Of a stretch of 64,000 bases of DNA, positions 29,909 to 42,243 are shown in pieces. The notes under the pieces are model-generated. The model did no database searches. It was not told where the DNA came from and saw only the letters and a list, made by a program, of their open reading frames with translations. Both the position numbers and the translations under genes were made by a program. The DNA comes from Telmatactis stephensoni. Taxonomy: Eukaryota; Cnidaria; Anthozoa; Actiniaria; Isophelliidae. Numbering within the stretch: the first letter of the stretch is position 1; every line of letters begins with the position of its first letter. The DNA is taken from contig JALIZF010001721.1 of assembly GCA_029948255.1 (NCBI GenBank), positions 310,001 through 374,000 of the forward strand. Direction: 5' to 3'.

Positions 29909-32417
29909 TACATCATTAGATACAATTACCACTTACTGAGAACTGTAACAAAACGTGTTTATCAATGTCAAGGTTGATTTGGGGAATTCCCCTACTTTAA
30001 AAACAGCTAGAGATATGTTTACAAAAATGTAACTAAAGTCTCATTTACACGACACCATAAAACGGCAAGGCAAGAATGATATTCGGCAAGGATGAACTTG
30101 CTAACTTAAATGTGCAGAAAAGCGTGGCATATTATAAACATACGAGGTAGATCTTTTCAAAATTTCCGACCCATCATAGGAGTTCCCCCCGGAGGTGCAA
30201 CACACACAGGCAAGTACTACTGGGGACTCAAAAAGACCATCCACACCAAGAAATTCAACTACAAGGTGTCTTCGAAGTTCGTGTCGTTTTCTTTTCATTA
30301 TCATATCTTGATAATGGAAAAGCATTTTCTGGACATTTCATGAAAAATCTAGTAGTTTGTTCTTAGTTTTAAAGTGCCCCTTACCCCTTGAACACTTCAA
30401 ATAACACGCGTTCTACACTATGTATACATATGACTGGAACAACATTTCTTGATTTGAGTATGGCGATGGTAAGCTGCGTCGGTTTAAATTTGTCATATCC
30501 TAAATAGATGACGTCTACCAAGGAATTATTTAAGAGGGGATTTTTTTCAAGTTCGAGCAGTGAATGACAAAAACTCCTGAGTTGAAGAATAGCTGTTGTA
30601 CAAAACTAAAATCATTTCTGTCAGAAAGTTGAAGTTGTTCGTAAGTAGTTTTGGCCGATGAAAGTTGAATCAAAGTGTTAATCCAAAGCGAAAATTTGGA
30701 TCGAAAATGAGGTTTAGGCCTTCATTTGCTCATTTGCTATACGTATTCTTTATATTCAGCTTGAAAAAGCTTAATCCTAACAACTTAAATTGAAGAAAAA
30801 GTCTTTGTACAGTTCAAAAATTTGTTTTAAACAGGTATTTCATCTTGGTACATCAGTTTTTAATCGGTAGAAAAAGGATTTGAGTGTTAATCCAGAACGA
30901 AAATTTGGATTAAAACTCGCACGAAAGTCTAGTTTTTGGCGCTTTTCGCCATTATTGCTCGTCATTGAAAAAAATCTCCTCTTAATATACAAAAAGCCTT
31001 TGGTGTAAATGAAAGCTCTTTTGACATATCAATGTTTTATTTTGTTTGTATATACAGGACGTCTAGTATGTTTTATTTTGGGTATCAGTATCATGAAGCG
31101 CACGGCTTCTAAAGCGCAAAACAAATATTGTCAATTCATGGGTAGCTGTCATTAATTAGCGTAGACTCCTTGATAGCTCACGAGTATAAAGCTCAAATGA
31201 AGAAATATTGCACCAGTCAACTGTTTACACGGAGTACAAACGTACAGTCAAATCCGGGTTCAGGGGCACTTTTAATGGTCTTACAAAGAAGTTTTAAAAA
31301 AAGCAGAAGTTTTAAAAAAACGTTTTTCATTTGCATTTTAATCTAAAAACGAGCTCTTTTCAAATATGCCCATTGTCGTGTGCTCCCATTTTGTTCACAA
31401 TTAGCTGTCCTGAGTTTCTCCACCTTTTTGTCTAGTTATTTATTTTCAAAATATAACGAAGTCAATTTACAAAGATATATGGACTTTCTGAAATTGCTGC
31501 TAAAGAAAAATTATTTTAAAAAAGTTTCAGGCATGTCAAAATGTGCCATTTTTCACCGACTCCAAGAGTCATCATAGTTGTTGATGCCGCAGTTGCTGGT
31601 AATAGAAGCTTGAGCACGAGACGTTTTTCTCAACACGAACTCACGCGTTCTGATGTTTTTGTTAGTGCGCGCGCCGTCATCGATGAAATCTCGAACGTGA
31701 GAAAGCCCTAACTGACGTTCTGGCGAGAATGGGAACCTCAAAGGAGGCCACGTACGTACGCTACTGAAATTCCTCAGATAACTAGTGGATAGCATAGAAG
31801 AAATCCTAAAAGTTAAAGGGGCACGAACGTTTTTACTTGGTTGAACTTTATCTTATCAGTGACTGGTCAGCATAATAGGGCCTGGAGACAAATGGAAAAA
31901 CTAAAAAGCTACAAACCTGGCCTTGAAACCTGGTTTGGTTAAACTAGTTTAGCTGATATGAATGGGGTAGATGATCCTCAAGGGGAGAGCAATCACGGGA
32001 TACTATAGGCTGTCTGGCAAGAGATCGAAAAACTGTTCCGGCCTAAATGGTCGAATAAGTCCTCTATATTAGTATTTTGCTACGGATGGCCTCTCGTTCA
32101 CACTAAAACGGCGTTTTCCTTCTGTTGAAACGCCGCTTCAGTTTGGACAAGAAAAACAATTCGTCAATAATTGGTGTTGTGTGACGTTCCGGCGGGGTAC
32201 TAACGAAGTTGCGTGATTTGGCGTCTGGGCGGCTTTTTATGCACAAAGTTGTCGACCAGCTCGAGGTAAGGGAAAAAGAACACTGCACACATTCTGACAT
32301 ACAAATCCTGCCATTTATTAACACACTATGAATTCTTACTAATTGCTTTATATATACTCGAGTAGATTGAGGAAACGTTCCATCGTCAGCATACAACTGG
32401 CTTCTCGTGGTTTCAAA
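29909..32417. other. Gene-less interval between the virus-like element and ECI1
   Basis: Searched by eye for further NOS exons (heme-ligand and downstream oxygenase motifs) and none was found. Around 30,660-30,910 two related words of the type AATCCA(A)AGCGAAAATTTGGAT occur in direct order. The ECI1 promoter should lie in the last few hundred bases; no TATA element is clear close to the start codon. Confidence 0.4.
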
Positions 32418-35400
32418 ATGGCGTCCCTGTATGCACGACTTGCAAGGAAAGGAACAGGTCAGAATAAATTAACTTCTTGGCTTTTTATTTCATAAGATTC
32501 TTTTTTAAGACTTACTGGTGCTAATGTATGGTTGTGAGGTGTTAATTCAATTACGATAGGTGATAGAGTACTTAGCGTGACTGATCGAAACGCTTACCTA
32601 CTTCTTTGTATAAAGCAATCACAGTTAATTATATTAATTACTTTTTCAGCTCGACTGTTTTCTGTGTTTCGCCCAATAGTCAAAGCCCCAGCACCTCTTG
32701 TATGTGCTACAGTTAACCAAGTCAGGCATAGCAGTATTTCAGTTGAACGAAAAGACAATGGAATCGTAGAATTGAATATGCACAGGGAGCCTTCAAATTC
32801 TTGGAACCTCGAGTTTCTGGCGGAATTCTGCCTCGCACTTGAAGACCTGGAACACAGTCGTGATTGTCGTGGAGTCATCATTGGCTCTGTAAATATTGCT
32901 ACTATTATTAACAGTTTCGATTCTTTGTTTTCCCATGTGCATTTTTAAAAACAGTTGACAGTCAAATGATGCTGATTAGAATTGATTTGTACATCATACC
33001 TTGATGAATCATTTATTTGCTTCCTCTAATATGATTTTATACATTATTTAACAGAACTAGTCAATCTTTAGCCATTATGTACAATTTACATTCTAGGAGG
33101 CATTTTATACCACTTAAAAAGATATGTGTTACTTTTAATTCATTTCAGAGTATACCCAGGGTATTCTCATATGGTTTGGATATCAATGAATACTATCAAG
33201 CTAAAACAGAGAGACTAAGGGTATTTCGGCGCAAATATCAAGAATTCTGGTTCCGTCTCTATGGTTCACGCCTTGCTACTGTTGCAGCAATTTCTGTAAG
33301 AGCCCTTTGGTTAGCCAAGACAAACATACAGCCATGCAACCATTACAGTGCAAATTGAAAAACTGTGGGCACCTAGAAATATTTCTGATCAGAAATATCA
33401 CTTGACCAATCAGAAACTTGATTGTAATTTTTGTGGTTAGAGAACCATTTCTGATTGGCCAAAAAACAACAAAAACATTCCTGAAATATTTCTAGGTGTG
33501 CATGGTTTTTCGATATGCACTGTACAACGTTAGACTATTACAAATATCATGTCTCATAATTTTGAATTATTCACTATTCTTACGGGGTGTTTACATGTCA
33601 CTAGGATCATCCTACCTGCTATACATTTACTGCATTCTGTTTGGTAGGACGATCCTAGTACCCGAAGTGAAGACACACATTTCCATGTAAACAGAAATAT
33701 GCAGTAAATGTATAGCAGGTAGAATGATTTGCCTGCTAGGATGATCCTAGTGCCATGTAAACACCCCCTAATACATTCAGAAAGAGCTTGCTTTGATGTA
33801 TTTGCTTTGATAACTAATACTATCAAAAATTCATCAAAAATGTTTCCAAGTGACTATGGTAGCCTCCCACTGTAATCCATATACATCCAATCAGGTTCAA
33901 TGCCTTTGATTCCTTAATACAAAGTACATAATATACATATAATAGGTGGCTTTGATTGTCTACTCACCAAATGACAACAAAAAGATATCATTACAGATGA
34001 CAGAGAACAATCATAGAGTCATTTCTGTATGAGTGGGAACACTGTACTGTTATGATACGATACAGTTACCGGCAGTAGGAATTTCGAATGTTTTTACAGA
34101 AACTATGATACTGATACAGTTACGATACACTACAGTAAGTTTCCCACTCATACGAAAACGACTCTATCACACTGTATCATTGTCCACTTCTACAAACTCT
34201 TCAGTATGAGTAGCTGAGTTTAAAGTTATGTAATGCTCTCACAGTGTAACTCCACTATTTTGTTACATCTCAGGGAGACAGTCCAGGGGGTGGATGTATG
34301 ATAGCCTTGTCATGTGACTATCGCATTATGGCCCCAGGATACAAGATTGGATACAATGAAGTTAAAGGGGTAAGTTGGGTTTACTCAGGATATTTATGTG
34401 GTTATAGGCTCACCCCTGAAGGGATACCTTTTTTGCAGTGGAAATATAGACAGGTAGGAATACCTTTTTTTACTTTGGAGGTATATAAAAGGGTTGAGAT
34501 TTCACAAAATTTAGTACAGACCTAAAGATGGAGTCTGTTACTCAACTTGTGAAATCTTCAGTGGAGCTCCACAAGTTGAGTATCAAACTCAGTCTTTCAC
34601 AAAGGGTGCCATCATTCATCTTTGAAAACTGGTATACAAAAGGAGTAAATTTTCTCCTGGTATATAAATGGTATATAAAAGAGTTAGAGTTTCAAATTTA
34701 GATGGAGCCTCCCCATGTAAGATGTTGTTGAGTACCCCCATCCCCTCCCCTCAAGTAGGTAACATTGTGCATTTAATTCACTAGAAATAGCTTAATTTCA
34801 CAACTCTGATTTCAGGGTCTGCTGGCACCAAGTTGGTAAGTCAAAAACTGAACATAAATTTAATCATCAACACTTCCATTGATGTTTATAATAATCCATT
34901 ACTTCATGAATATTCATCATTTTACTGATTATATTTGCATTATTTTAAGTGTGTACATTACTATATCACAGGTTTATAGACACTATGAATGCAGTTGTTG
35001 GTCCACAAATAACAGAGAGGTCAGTGCAAGTTGGTCTCATGTTTGGCTCAGAAGATGCCCTGAAAGCAGGGATGGTGGACCAAGTTGTGCCTGCAGAAGA
35101 GATTAATGCTGCAGCCCATGAAGTCATGAACTTTTGGCTGTCTGTCCCAGGTAGGCATTTTTTGCAACACAACATGTGTCATATCATACATTTATTTCAT
35201 TCCAACAATAATTATTAGCTATTAAATCAGGATGAGGAAAAAAAATTAAAAGATCTCTTGCTCCACCCTTTGCTGGTACTTTAAATTTATTGCTTGCCCA
35301 ATCAACACCTCGAGAACATACACCATATCTTCGAAACGAAATGCTTGTAACTGCAATTGGCTCTTAGTATTCATTGCAAGTAGGGTATGCGGGTATATGG

Positions 35401-35799
35401 TCAACAGGAGGGATCTTACAACCAGAGTTCTTATAATTATTAATAATTAAATAATTATAAGTAGGCTGTGGTTCAATAAAGGCATGTGTTTGAGGCATCA
35501 TTGCCTGTTATCAGAAAAGAAAAAAAATCTCACAAACTTACAGTACATCTGATTCACTGAATTGGCAGGTTTACATTTCTAACATAATTTGTAATCATGT
35601 TTTAGACAATGTACGTGGTAAAGCAAAATCTATAATGCGCCAAAAGAACATTGAAAAACTACAAGCATCAAGAGAGGATGATATCAGAGATTTCATAGCC
35701 AGAGTGCAGAAAGACTACACTCAACAAGCCATTGAAAACCTGCTCAAGAAAAGACAAGAGAAAGGCCATGAAGTACCATTCATATGGGGAGACGAGTGA
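32418..35799 (+). CDS. ECI1: Enoyl-CoA delta-isomerase 1, mitochondrial (7 exons)
   Basis: Exons: 32418-32457, 32650-32888, 33149-33295, 34274-34369, 34816-34835, 34972-35150, 35606-35799. All have GT..AG borders and compatible phases, giving 304 residues (human ECI1 has about 302). The first 40 residues are rich in Arg and Ala and lack acids (MASLYARLARKGT...), a mitochondrial presequence. The crotonase fold follows: RVFSYGLDI and GDSPGGGCMIALSCDYRI supply the oxyanion-hole segments, and E171 in IGYNEVKGG aligns with the catalytic Glu of ECI1. Then come LLAPSWFIDT and AGMVDQVVP. The enzyme moves cis-3/trans-3 double bonds to trans-2-enoyl-CoA for beta-oxidation of unsaturated fatty acids in the matrix. 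Exon 5 is only 20 bases. Intron 3 holds three different MITEs. Assignment over ECI2 rests on length and the lack of an ACBP domain. Confidence 0.93.
33346..33522. mobile_element. MITE with TA target duplication (ECI1 intron 3)
   Basis: The left end CAGTGCAAATTGAAAAACTG and the right end (reverse complement CAGTGCATATCGAAAAACC) pair over about 39 bases, including CACCTAGAAATATTT. TA flanks both ends (33344-33345 and 33523-33524), which points to a Tc1/mariner-type non-autonomous element. Confidence 0.78.
33594..33768. mobile_element. MITE family A, copy 1 (ECI1 intron 3)
   Basis: Terminal repeats GGGGTGTTTACATGTCACTA and the complement of TAGTGCCATGTAAACACCCC pair over about 30 bases. The interior has ACATTTACTGCATTCTGTTT and GTACCCGAAGTGAAGACAC. 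A second, right-truncated copy lies at 63736-63905. Confidence 0.85.
34013..34167. mobile_element. MITE family B, copy 1 (ECI1 intron 3)
   Basis: ATAGAGTCATTTCTGTATGA at the left end and the reverse complement of TCATACGAAAACGACTCTAT at the right end form about 27-bp TIRs. The interior contains GGAATTTCGAATGTTTTTA, shared with 42021-42243. Confidence 0.78.
34816..34835 (+). other. ECI1: 20-nt microexon of ECI1
   Basis: GGTCTGCTGGCACCAAGTTG lies between a TTTCAG acceptor and a GTAAGT donor. It supplies G-L-L-A-P-S-W (the last base of Trp comes from exon 6), equivalent to the conserved GIIAPFW segment of human ECI1. Without it the frame is lost. Confidence 0.85.
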
Positions 35800-36056
35800 A
35801 CAGAATGGTTGAATTAAGGGATCTCAAAGCAGAAGGACATTAAATAACTGACTTAATGTGATTCTAAAACAGTTACTTGACTATTTTAATACACTCTTAC
35901 ATGTAAAACATTAAGATTGCTCAAAGTTCCTTTTAAACTACATGTAACTATAAGTTATTCAGAGTACTGAATTTTAAGTGTAACTGAGATAGAAAGCTAT
36001 ATGAGAATTGCAACCAAATATTCCCACAGAACTAAGCATACACCGAGAAAACATGT

Positions 36057-36064
36057 TAAAATAA
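36057..36064 (+). promoter_or_regulatory. Probable ECI1 poly(A) signal
   Basis: AAATAAAAA about 260 bases after the ECI1 stop codon is the first AATAAA hexamer downstream on the plus strand. Confidence 0.5.
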
Positions 36065-36085
36065 AAATACATGTAGGAGAAAATC

Positions 36086-36819
36086 TTGTATGTCTCTCTT
36101 TTTTAATTAAGGCCAAGCTCAGACGTCAAACTTTTGCTGACAGTATCAAATTTATAGTTGCATTTTGTAGATAAGAAACTTGTGTGGTGTCTGTACCTAT
36201 TGTATTTGACAGATTGATTAATAGGTTTGATTGAAAAATTCAGTTTGAATCAAATTGTAAAATTTATTTGGTTCAGAAGCTGCACTTCTCATCTACAATA
36301 AGCAGCTCTTTACTGTAGGTGAGAATTGATGTAACTACAAAAGAAAGGTCTCAATTTGGCTTTTTAAAGTGGATTTATCAGTTGTGATACACAACACATC
36401 TACACGTACATGTACTTGAATTATTGCCTTGGTTTACTCTATAAAAAAATCTCATCACAAAAGTAAATGTCATTTAATGATGATTGAGATTATCCATATT
36501 GTACCTATTAGAGCACTCACTAATGTTGCTATGGTAACAACAGGTCTGTGGTGTTCCATACCAACTGGAACATTTAAACTAAGAACCTCTGCAGACAGAT
36601 TTGCATCCTGGAATAAATCCACACCATAAAGTCTTAGATGCAAATTTACCTAGTACTGCACATTTTTTTAAAATCAATATTTAGACAGGACATCTAATTT
36701 AGCATGGCTAGTTTGAATAAAGCCCTGTTTTACCTTTAACTACATTAAGGGTTGCTGGTATCAAAAATGTTAACTTGTCTTTATGTAAACATTCTACCTA
36801 CGGTGTAACTACAGCCATG
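36086..36819. other. Gene-less interval
   Basis: AT-rich, no exon recognised, no long repeat seen. Confidence 0.4.
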
Positions 36820-37725
36820 CCACTCTAACAACAATCTACTGGCACCCTACCACCATCTAGTGACAAGCTATCAACTCACACCCTGCCAACAACTGACACC
36901 TTGTCAACAACCTAGTGACATCCTACCAACAACTTTCTGACACCCCTACGAACAACCTGCTGACACCCCTACGAACAACCTACTAATATCCTACCAACAA
37001 CCTAGTGACATCCTACCAACAACCTATTGACATCCTACCAACAATACACTGACGCCCTACCACAACCCACTGACACCCCTACAAACAACCTACTGACATC
37101 CTACCAACAACCTAATGACACCCTACCAATAACCAGGGTCCGTGCAGGGTATCAAAAACGAAATTTAAGGACTTTTCAAGGACTTTTCAAGGATCAAAAT
37201 TGTATTTTCAAGGAACATCAAGATCATGTTAATTGTACATTCTCATCTCACAAACGTCTTACTTCCAATGTAATGAAAAATAACTTCATATTTCAGCGGA
37301 ATCACATGTGAATTGTCTTTTTTTTTTTTTACTGGCAAATCCGAATCAAACTTCAGCCGAACGGAATAATTCAGAGATTGCTTGGTGATAGATCTTTTTC
37401 AAGGCGTTTTCAAGGACTTTTTCGAAATTTTCAAATTTTCAAGGAGTTTCAAGTGCCCTTGAAAATGAGTTTTCAATTCAAGCACTTTTCAAGGATTTAA
37501 GGACCTGCACGGACCCTGAATAACCTACTGACACCTGATGACCAACAACCTATTGACCTCCTACCGGTACCAACAATACACTGACGCCTTACTGATACCC
37601 TACAAAAAAGGACTGTACCCTACCAACAAAATTTATGATACTACAGTACACTAACAACCCACTCGGACAACCTAACAACAACTGACACCCTACCAACAAC
37701 CTACTGAAAACCTACCAACAAACCT
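36820..37725. repeat. Degenerate minisatellite, CCTACCAACAACCTACTGACA units
   Basis: Units of about 21-24 bases built from CCTACCAACAACC and TACTGACACC words run from about 36830 to 37133. They resume from about 37519 to 37725. The strand bias is strong (almost no G). The gap between the two parts is exactly the MITE at 37134-37518. Confidence 0.9.
37134..37518. mobile_element. MITE inserted in the minisatellite
   Basis: Terminal repeats CAGGGTCCGTGCAGG and CCTGCACGGACCCTG enclose 385 bp with several AAGGACTTTTCAAGGA-like words. The flanking AATAAC on both sides (37128-37133 and 37519-37524) looks like a 6-bp target duplication. The interruption of the minisatellite dates the insertion after the array formed. 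Confidence 0.85.
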
Positions 37726-38537
37726 ACGGTTGACATTCTTTTGAATCGTCAAGTCACTAAATTGTCTTTCCTTGTGTGATGGTTCCTAGGTGAGCATTTT
37801 AAGCATTTCCAGCAAGCACTTAAAGCAATTAATCCTTTAATTTGTATTCATGTTGCATGCAATCAAAACATGCTATGAATACATCAATTACTTGAAAACT
37901 ACCAAAATCCTTTGCAGTCTTGGAGTGTGCACTCAGTGGACTTGCTGCATAATTTAACGTTTTTTGAAATATAATTATATCTATTAATATAATGATACTA
38001 ACCAGAGTCACATCTGTCCATTCACATATTTTATGTCCATTTTCTTGACAAGGTGCTTTGACATTTTTCTCTTTACAGTGGTTTTGACCTTGTTTTTCTA
38101 TTTCAGATCAATATACTTGGTAAATAAATTATACAGTTCAATAAACGAGTGCTGCTATATACAGGGTGTCCTGCCCTTTTTTAAACTGCAATTATTAATA
38201 GCTTTTTATTACTGGCCCTTAATAACCCTAATTCTAGGGTTTTCTTCTATGTATATGGCCCCTATATTTACAGTATATGAGGAATTTCAACAGCCTAGTA
38301 CATTAAACAACCATGGTATCAAATGTGATAACTCTTGGAGTGGATAAAAAATGGCAAATTTTTGCATGATTGCTTAATAAAACATTCAGTTTCTTCATTC
38401 AAGTATTTTTGAGTTTCATTGGCTGACAATCTACAAAGTTTCTCTGTAGATCTTTGAGCTTGTAATTCATGTGGTTTGTTTACATTATATTTTGAAAATG
38501 AATAAACAGGAAGTTCAAGAAATAAGTAAATCTGCTA

Positions 38538-38833
38538 ATAGACCATGTTACAGTTACATCTTGGTCAACCACAGCCTTGACTGTGTGTAATATATTCTTT
38601 GGAGTTCAGTAACAGCCTGTGAAAAGGCAGTGAATGTACAGGTCTGGAAGAAGTAAATGAACAAAGCAAATACTTTCGATTTCGACAGGTTTGTTCTTTG
38701 TTCATTTACGCCTCCCTGGCTCATTTGTGTGCATTTCTTGCCTTTTCACGAGCTGTTACCAAACTGAAAACAATATATAGCTTACATGCAGTCGAGGCTC
38801 TGTTTGACCAAGATGTAACTGTAAAATGGTCTA
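38538..38833. mobile_element. Foldback MITE with about 140-bp arms
   Basis: Left TAGACCATGTTACAGTTACA pairs with right TGTAACTGTAAAATGGTCTA. Pairing continues inward through CTTGGTCAA/TTGACCAAG, a (T)GTAACAGC/GCTGTTAC word, and GAACAAAGCAAA next to TTTGTTCTTTGTTC at the centre. A 62-codon plus-strand frame inside (38698-38886) is not supported as a gene. Confidence 0.78.
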
Positions 38834-39477
38834 TTGTGAACAAAATGGTGGAACATGAAATAACTGAAAAGAGCCTACAGATTTGAGATTAAAATGCAAA
38901 TGAATAATGTGTAACTTTTAAAGCCATTAAAACTAAGAACAGACTACAAGATTTTTCATGAAATGTCCAGAAAAAGTCATGTGAAATGTCCAGAAAACAG
39001 TTTCTATAAACCAAAATAAGATAATGAAAAATCAAAACATTTAAGACACCTTGAATGTAATATTTATTATAAGTTATCTACAAAAAGTTAAACAATATCT
39101 TTACTAAATGTGAATTACCCAACTGTAAAAATTTCGTCGTACTTACTACAGTTGACCAGCAGTCTGGGTTGTTCTATTGTCACTATTTGAGATGTTTTAC
39201 CAGGTAATGGTCTATGGTACCTCAAGTGGATGGGTAATGTTACTAACAGATTATGGAAATTCTTTCTGAAATATAAGCAAGATCATTTATTTAGTGAATA
39301 GTTAAAAGAAATGAATGGATGGTGAAAAATTGATATTTAAATTAATATAATTTAACCGAGTTTTTTATGAAAAACAGAGTCAGAATGGATTGGCAAATAA
39401 GGATTTATTGATTATTCTTCAATAAGAATGGTCATTTCGCTATACAGTGTACTGTATGAGTTTTGACTTGTTAGAAT

Positions 39478-39484
39478 AATAATA

Positions 39485-39520
<36 letters not shown>

Positions 39521-39600
39521 TGCTTGTATAGCGCTTATACAAAAGTTCTAAGCGCTTTAACACAAAATGATAAAATATATAAAACTAAAATTACAGATTA
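39478..39600. repeat. (TAA)n and AGCGCTT retroposon-tail-like repeat
   Basis: About 40 bases of TAA repeats are followed by TTGCTTGTATAGCGCTTATA and AAGTTCTAAGCGCTTTA. From memory, very similar tails occur in dispersed repeats of marine invertebrates. No coding sequence is attached. Confidence 0.5.
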
Positions 39601-39981
39601 AATGCAGATTTAAACAAATGAGAATGTGCACAGACATGCTAGCACTCTGCACCGGACAATGGTATTATTACGACATGGCAACATATAGGCTATGTACTAC
39701 ATTAGATCTCACTAATGCAAATTACCTCATTGATGAATAATGCATCTGATTAGTGTAAATCCATAGTGTGTGTGGCAACGCTTTGTGAGCAATAAGTTCC
39801 ACATCAACTTTTACACTGCTTCTCACCTGAATATCAAATTCATGCATTATTTTATTTATTTATTTACATATTATATAATTTAATAAACCTGGATCATTCC
39901 CAGGCCTGAGCAGTAGCAAAACATGCCACCAAGATTGGCCATTGTCCAGAATGGGAGGAATTCAAGAGCATCAAATGGCAT

Positions 39982-40020
39982 CAGGCAGGCAGGCAGGCAG
40001 GCATGCAGGCAGGCAGGCAT
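39982..40020. repeat. (CAGG)n microsatellite
   Basis: CAGG repeats with one CATG interruption, about nine units. Confidence 0.95.
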
Positions 40021-40294
40021 AATATGAAAGACCACCCATCCTGTATATACTGTACATGTATATACATGTACCTGTGTTCCATTATATTTGTTCTGGCTTT
40101 TCACTTGATCTATATCTATATACATTCCAGAAGGTATAGATTCCATTAACATTACTTGGCAATCTTCCCCATCTTGCCATTCAACAGTAGTTGTCAGCTC
40201 TCTGAATTAGAACATGAAACCATATTTAAATGTTTTGTGTCATTTACAAATAAATGTCCATTAAGCTAACATTTTATAGCCATAATTTTCAATA

Positions 40295-40508
40295 GACGAG
40301 TTTCAAATTCCATTTTGCTCATGCAGGCTTATAAGCCTCAAATCCAAGAAAAATATTCATTAATTTTAGCAAAAAAAAACCCATGGAATTCTAAAGTATT
40401 CTCTTTGTTTGTTCACTGCATTCCATCAGACTGTTGCTAAAATTCTATGGAATATATTTCGCGTAATCAAGGCTTAGCCTGAGCAAAAAAGGAACTCAAA
40501 AATGGAGT
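40295..40508. mobile_element. MITE family C, copy 1
   Basis: The left end GACGAGTTTCAAATTCCATTT and the right end TAGCCTGAGCAAAAAAGGAA (followed by CTCAAAAATGGAGTA) are imperfect inverted repeats. The interior shares AATATTCAT, CATGGAATTCTAAAGT, TTTGTTTGTTCA and CTGTTGCTAAAATTCTATGG with 44772-44976. Confidence 0.83.
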
Positions 40509-41188
40509 ACTCTTTACCCTCATCCATACAAAGAAACCATTTAATTTATAATGATATATTTTATGAACTATACTGTATTTTGCATAAATCATAATTTATG
40601 TGTCCTACCAGACAAAAGTCTCTCTCTAGTGGTGTGGTGGTAAAGATAATCTGTTTCAAAATTCATAAGTTTTGTGGAGGGGGAACAACAACATGCTGGG
40701 GAAGTGAGTCCAAATTATTGTGCATTTCCCCTTTTTAGTCACTGTTTTGCCTTACACAACTAGAACCACTAGAAATAAGTGCACAATCTTTTACATATCG
40801 TGTATATATAGAATTTGTATTATTTATCGTCATTATCATTTATTTTATTCATTCATTTGTTGTTTGTTTATTTGTTTAATCCTTATTATGCACTTGTCAT
40901 TGTTTAGCCCGGAGGTGGAGGGAGGGGGGTGGGGCTACCATGCCTGGTTGGGAATTTGACATTGTCAACATCTTGAACTAAAAACTTCATAATTGTTCGA
41001 TATTTGTGATCTGATTTGATTCAATATCCTGTTCCACTTGAACTTAAAAATGATTATCCCTCAATCAAAAGAAGAAGACAGGTTTTCTGAGTTAAGCTTA
41101 CCCTTACCATAATATCATATACTAATAATATACATCAATAGTATGAAAAGTATACTGCAAGCAGTATACTTTTTGTATACTGTTATGA

Positions 41189-41450
41189 TATACTAAAAGT
41201 ATACTAAGAGTATACTGTTAGTAGTATGAATTTCGTCCTTTTTCATATACTTTTTCTATACTTTATAAAGTATAAAAAAAGTATACTACACACACAAAAA
41301 AATATACTTTTAGTATAATATACTAAAAGTATACTAAGAGTATACTGTTAGTAGTATGAATTTCGTCCTTTTTCATATACTTTTTCTATACTTTATAAAG
41401 TATAAAAAAAAGTATACTACACACACACAAAAAATATACTTTTAGTATAC
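41189..41450. repeat. Tandem duplication, unit about 128 bp, TATACT-rich
   Basis: The block ATATACTAAAAGTATACTAA through a (CA)n run to TACTTTTAGTATA is present twice in a row (41189 and 41317) with a couple of indels. AGTATACT palindromes are spread through both units and their neighbourhood (41140-41520). Confidence 0.85.
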
Positions 41451-42020
41451 CTTTCTTTTCCTTGGTGATTTGGAAGCATACAATATACTTTTTGTATACT
41501 AATCTAACAAACTTGCATACTTTTAACTCAGTTCGCGTAGTGAATCATTCTTACCTATGAAATCCTTCCTTAGAGATCGATCTATTGATACGGATGTCAT
41601 GGAGGGGTTGTGAACATGTATCTGAAGCATGAGCAAAGTCAGTCCAATCCACAACACAAAGGAAAAAGCAAATTAAAAGTCGTAGAAGAGTCCCATGAAA
41701 GTTTGCCGACTCGTCCACCATATTTACCGTGACACAAATCGAAGACTGGGTACTACCAAGAATCCAAAGGTATTCCAAATCTAAAGTCATGTATCACTTC
41801 AAGACTTCCAGGTGACGCGTTGTTATGGCTGCAAAATCATCTGTGCGATGCATGATCGAACTCAAGCGAGGTACGTGATTTGCCATTCTAAAAAAGTACG
41901 GCTTCACCAAAATTTTCCGGATGATATTGTCTGCCCCCTTCCATTGCCTGCCATGTATCGTCTTGTAGCCATTCTCAAAATGTTGTCCCATGCATTATAT
42001 GCGGCGTGACTACATGTAAC

Positions 42021-42243
42021 AGTTTTTGTATGAGTGTGAAACGGAGCGCACCTTGCTGTGACCATGCCAGTGTCGATACAGTAGATTTCGTATGACTGTG
42101 AAAACGACACCGCACGGTCACGACACGGTTACAGCAGGAATTTCGAATGTTTTTATAGACAACAATAGACATCACGGCACTGACTCGGCCACGTGACGGT
42201 GCGTTCCGTTTCACACTTATACGAAGGCTGCTCTGTGTCTGTA
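42021..42243. mobile_element. MITE family B-related element
   Basis: AGTTTTTGTATGAGTGTGAA and the reverse complement of TTTCACACTTATACGAAGGC form imperfect TIRs. GGAATTTCGAATGTTTTTA inside is shared with 34013-34167. The repeated CACGGT(C)ACG words suggest nested or duplicated ends, which continue to about 42320. Confidence 0.65.

Noticed and set aside
30101..30343. Possible further NOS or element exon (VPPGGATHTGKYYWGLKK)
   Set aside because: Short, no match to NOS oxygenase blocks, outside the right TIR and without clear acceptor/donor phase.
36820..37725. CRISPR-like array
   Set aside because: Units are contiguous and degenerate, without constant repeats alternating with unique spacers; it is a minisatellite in a eukaryotic genome.
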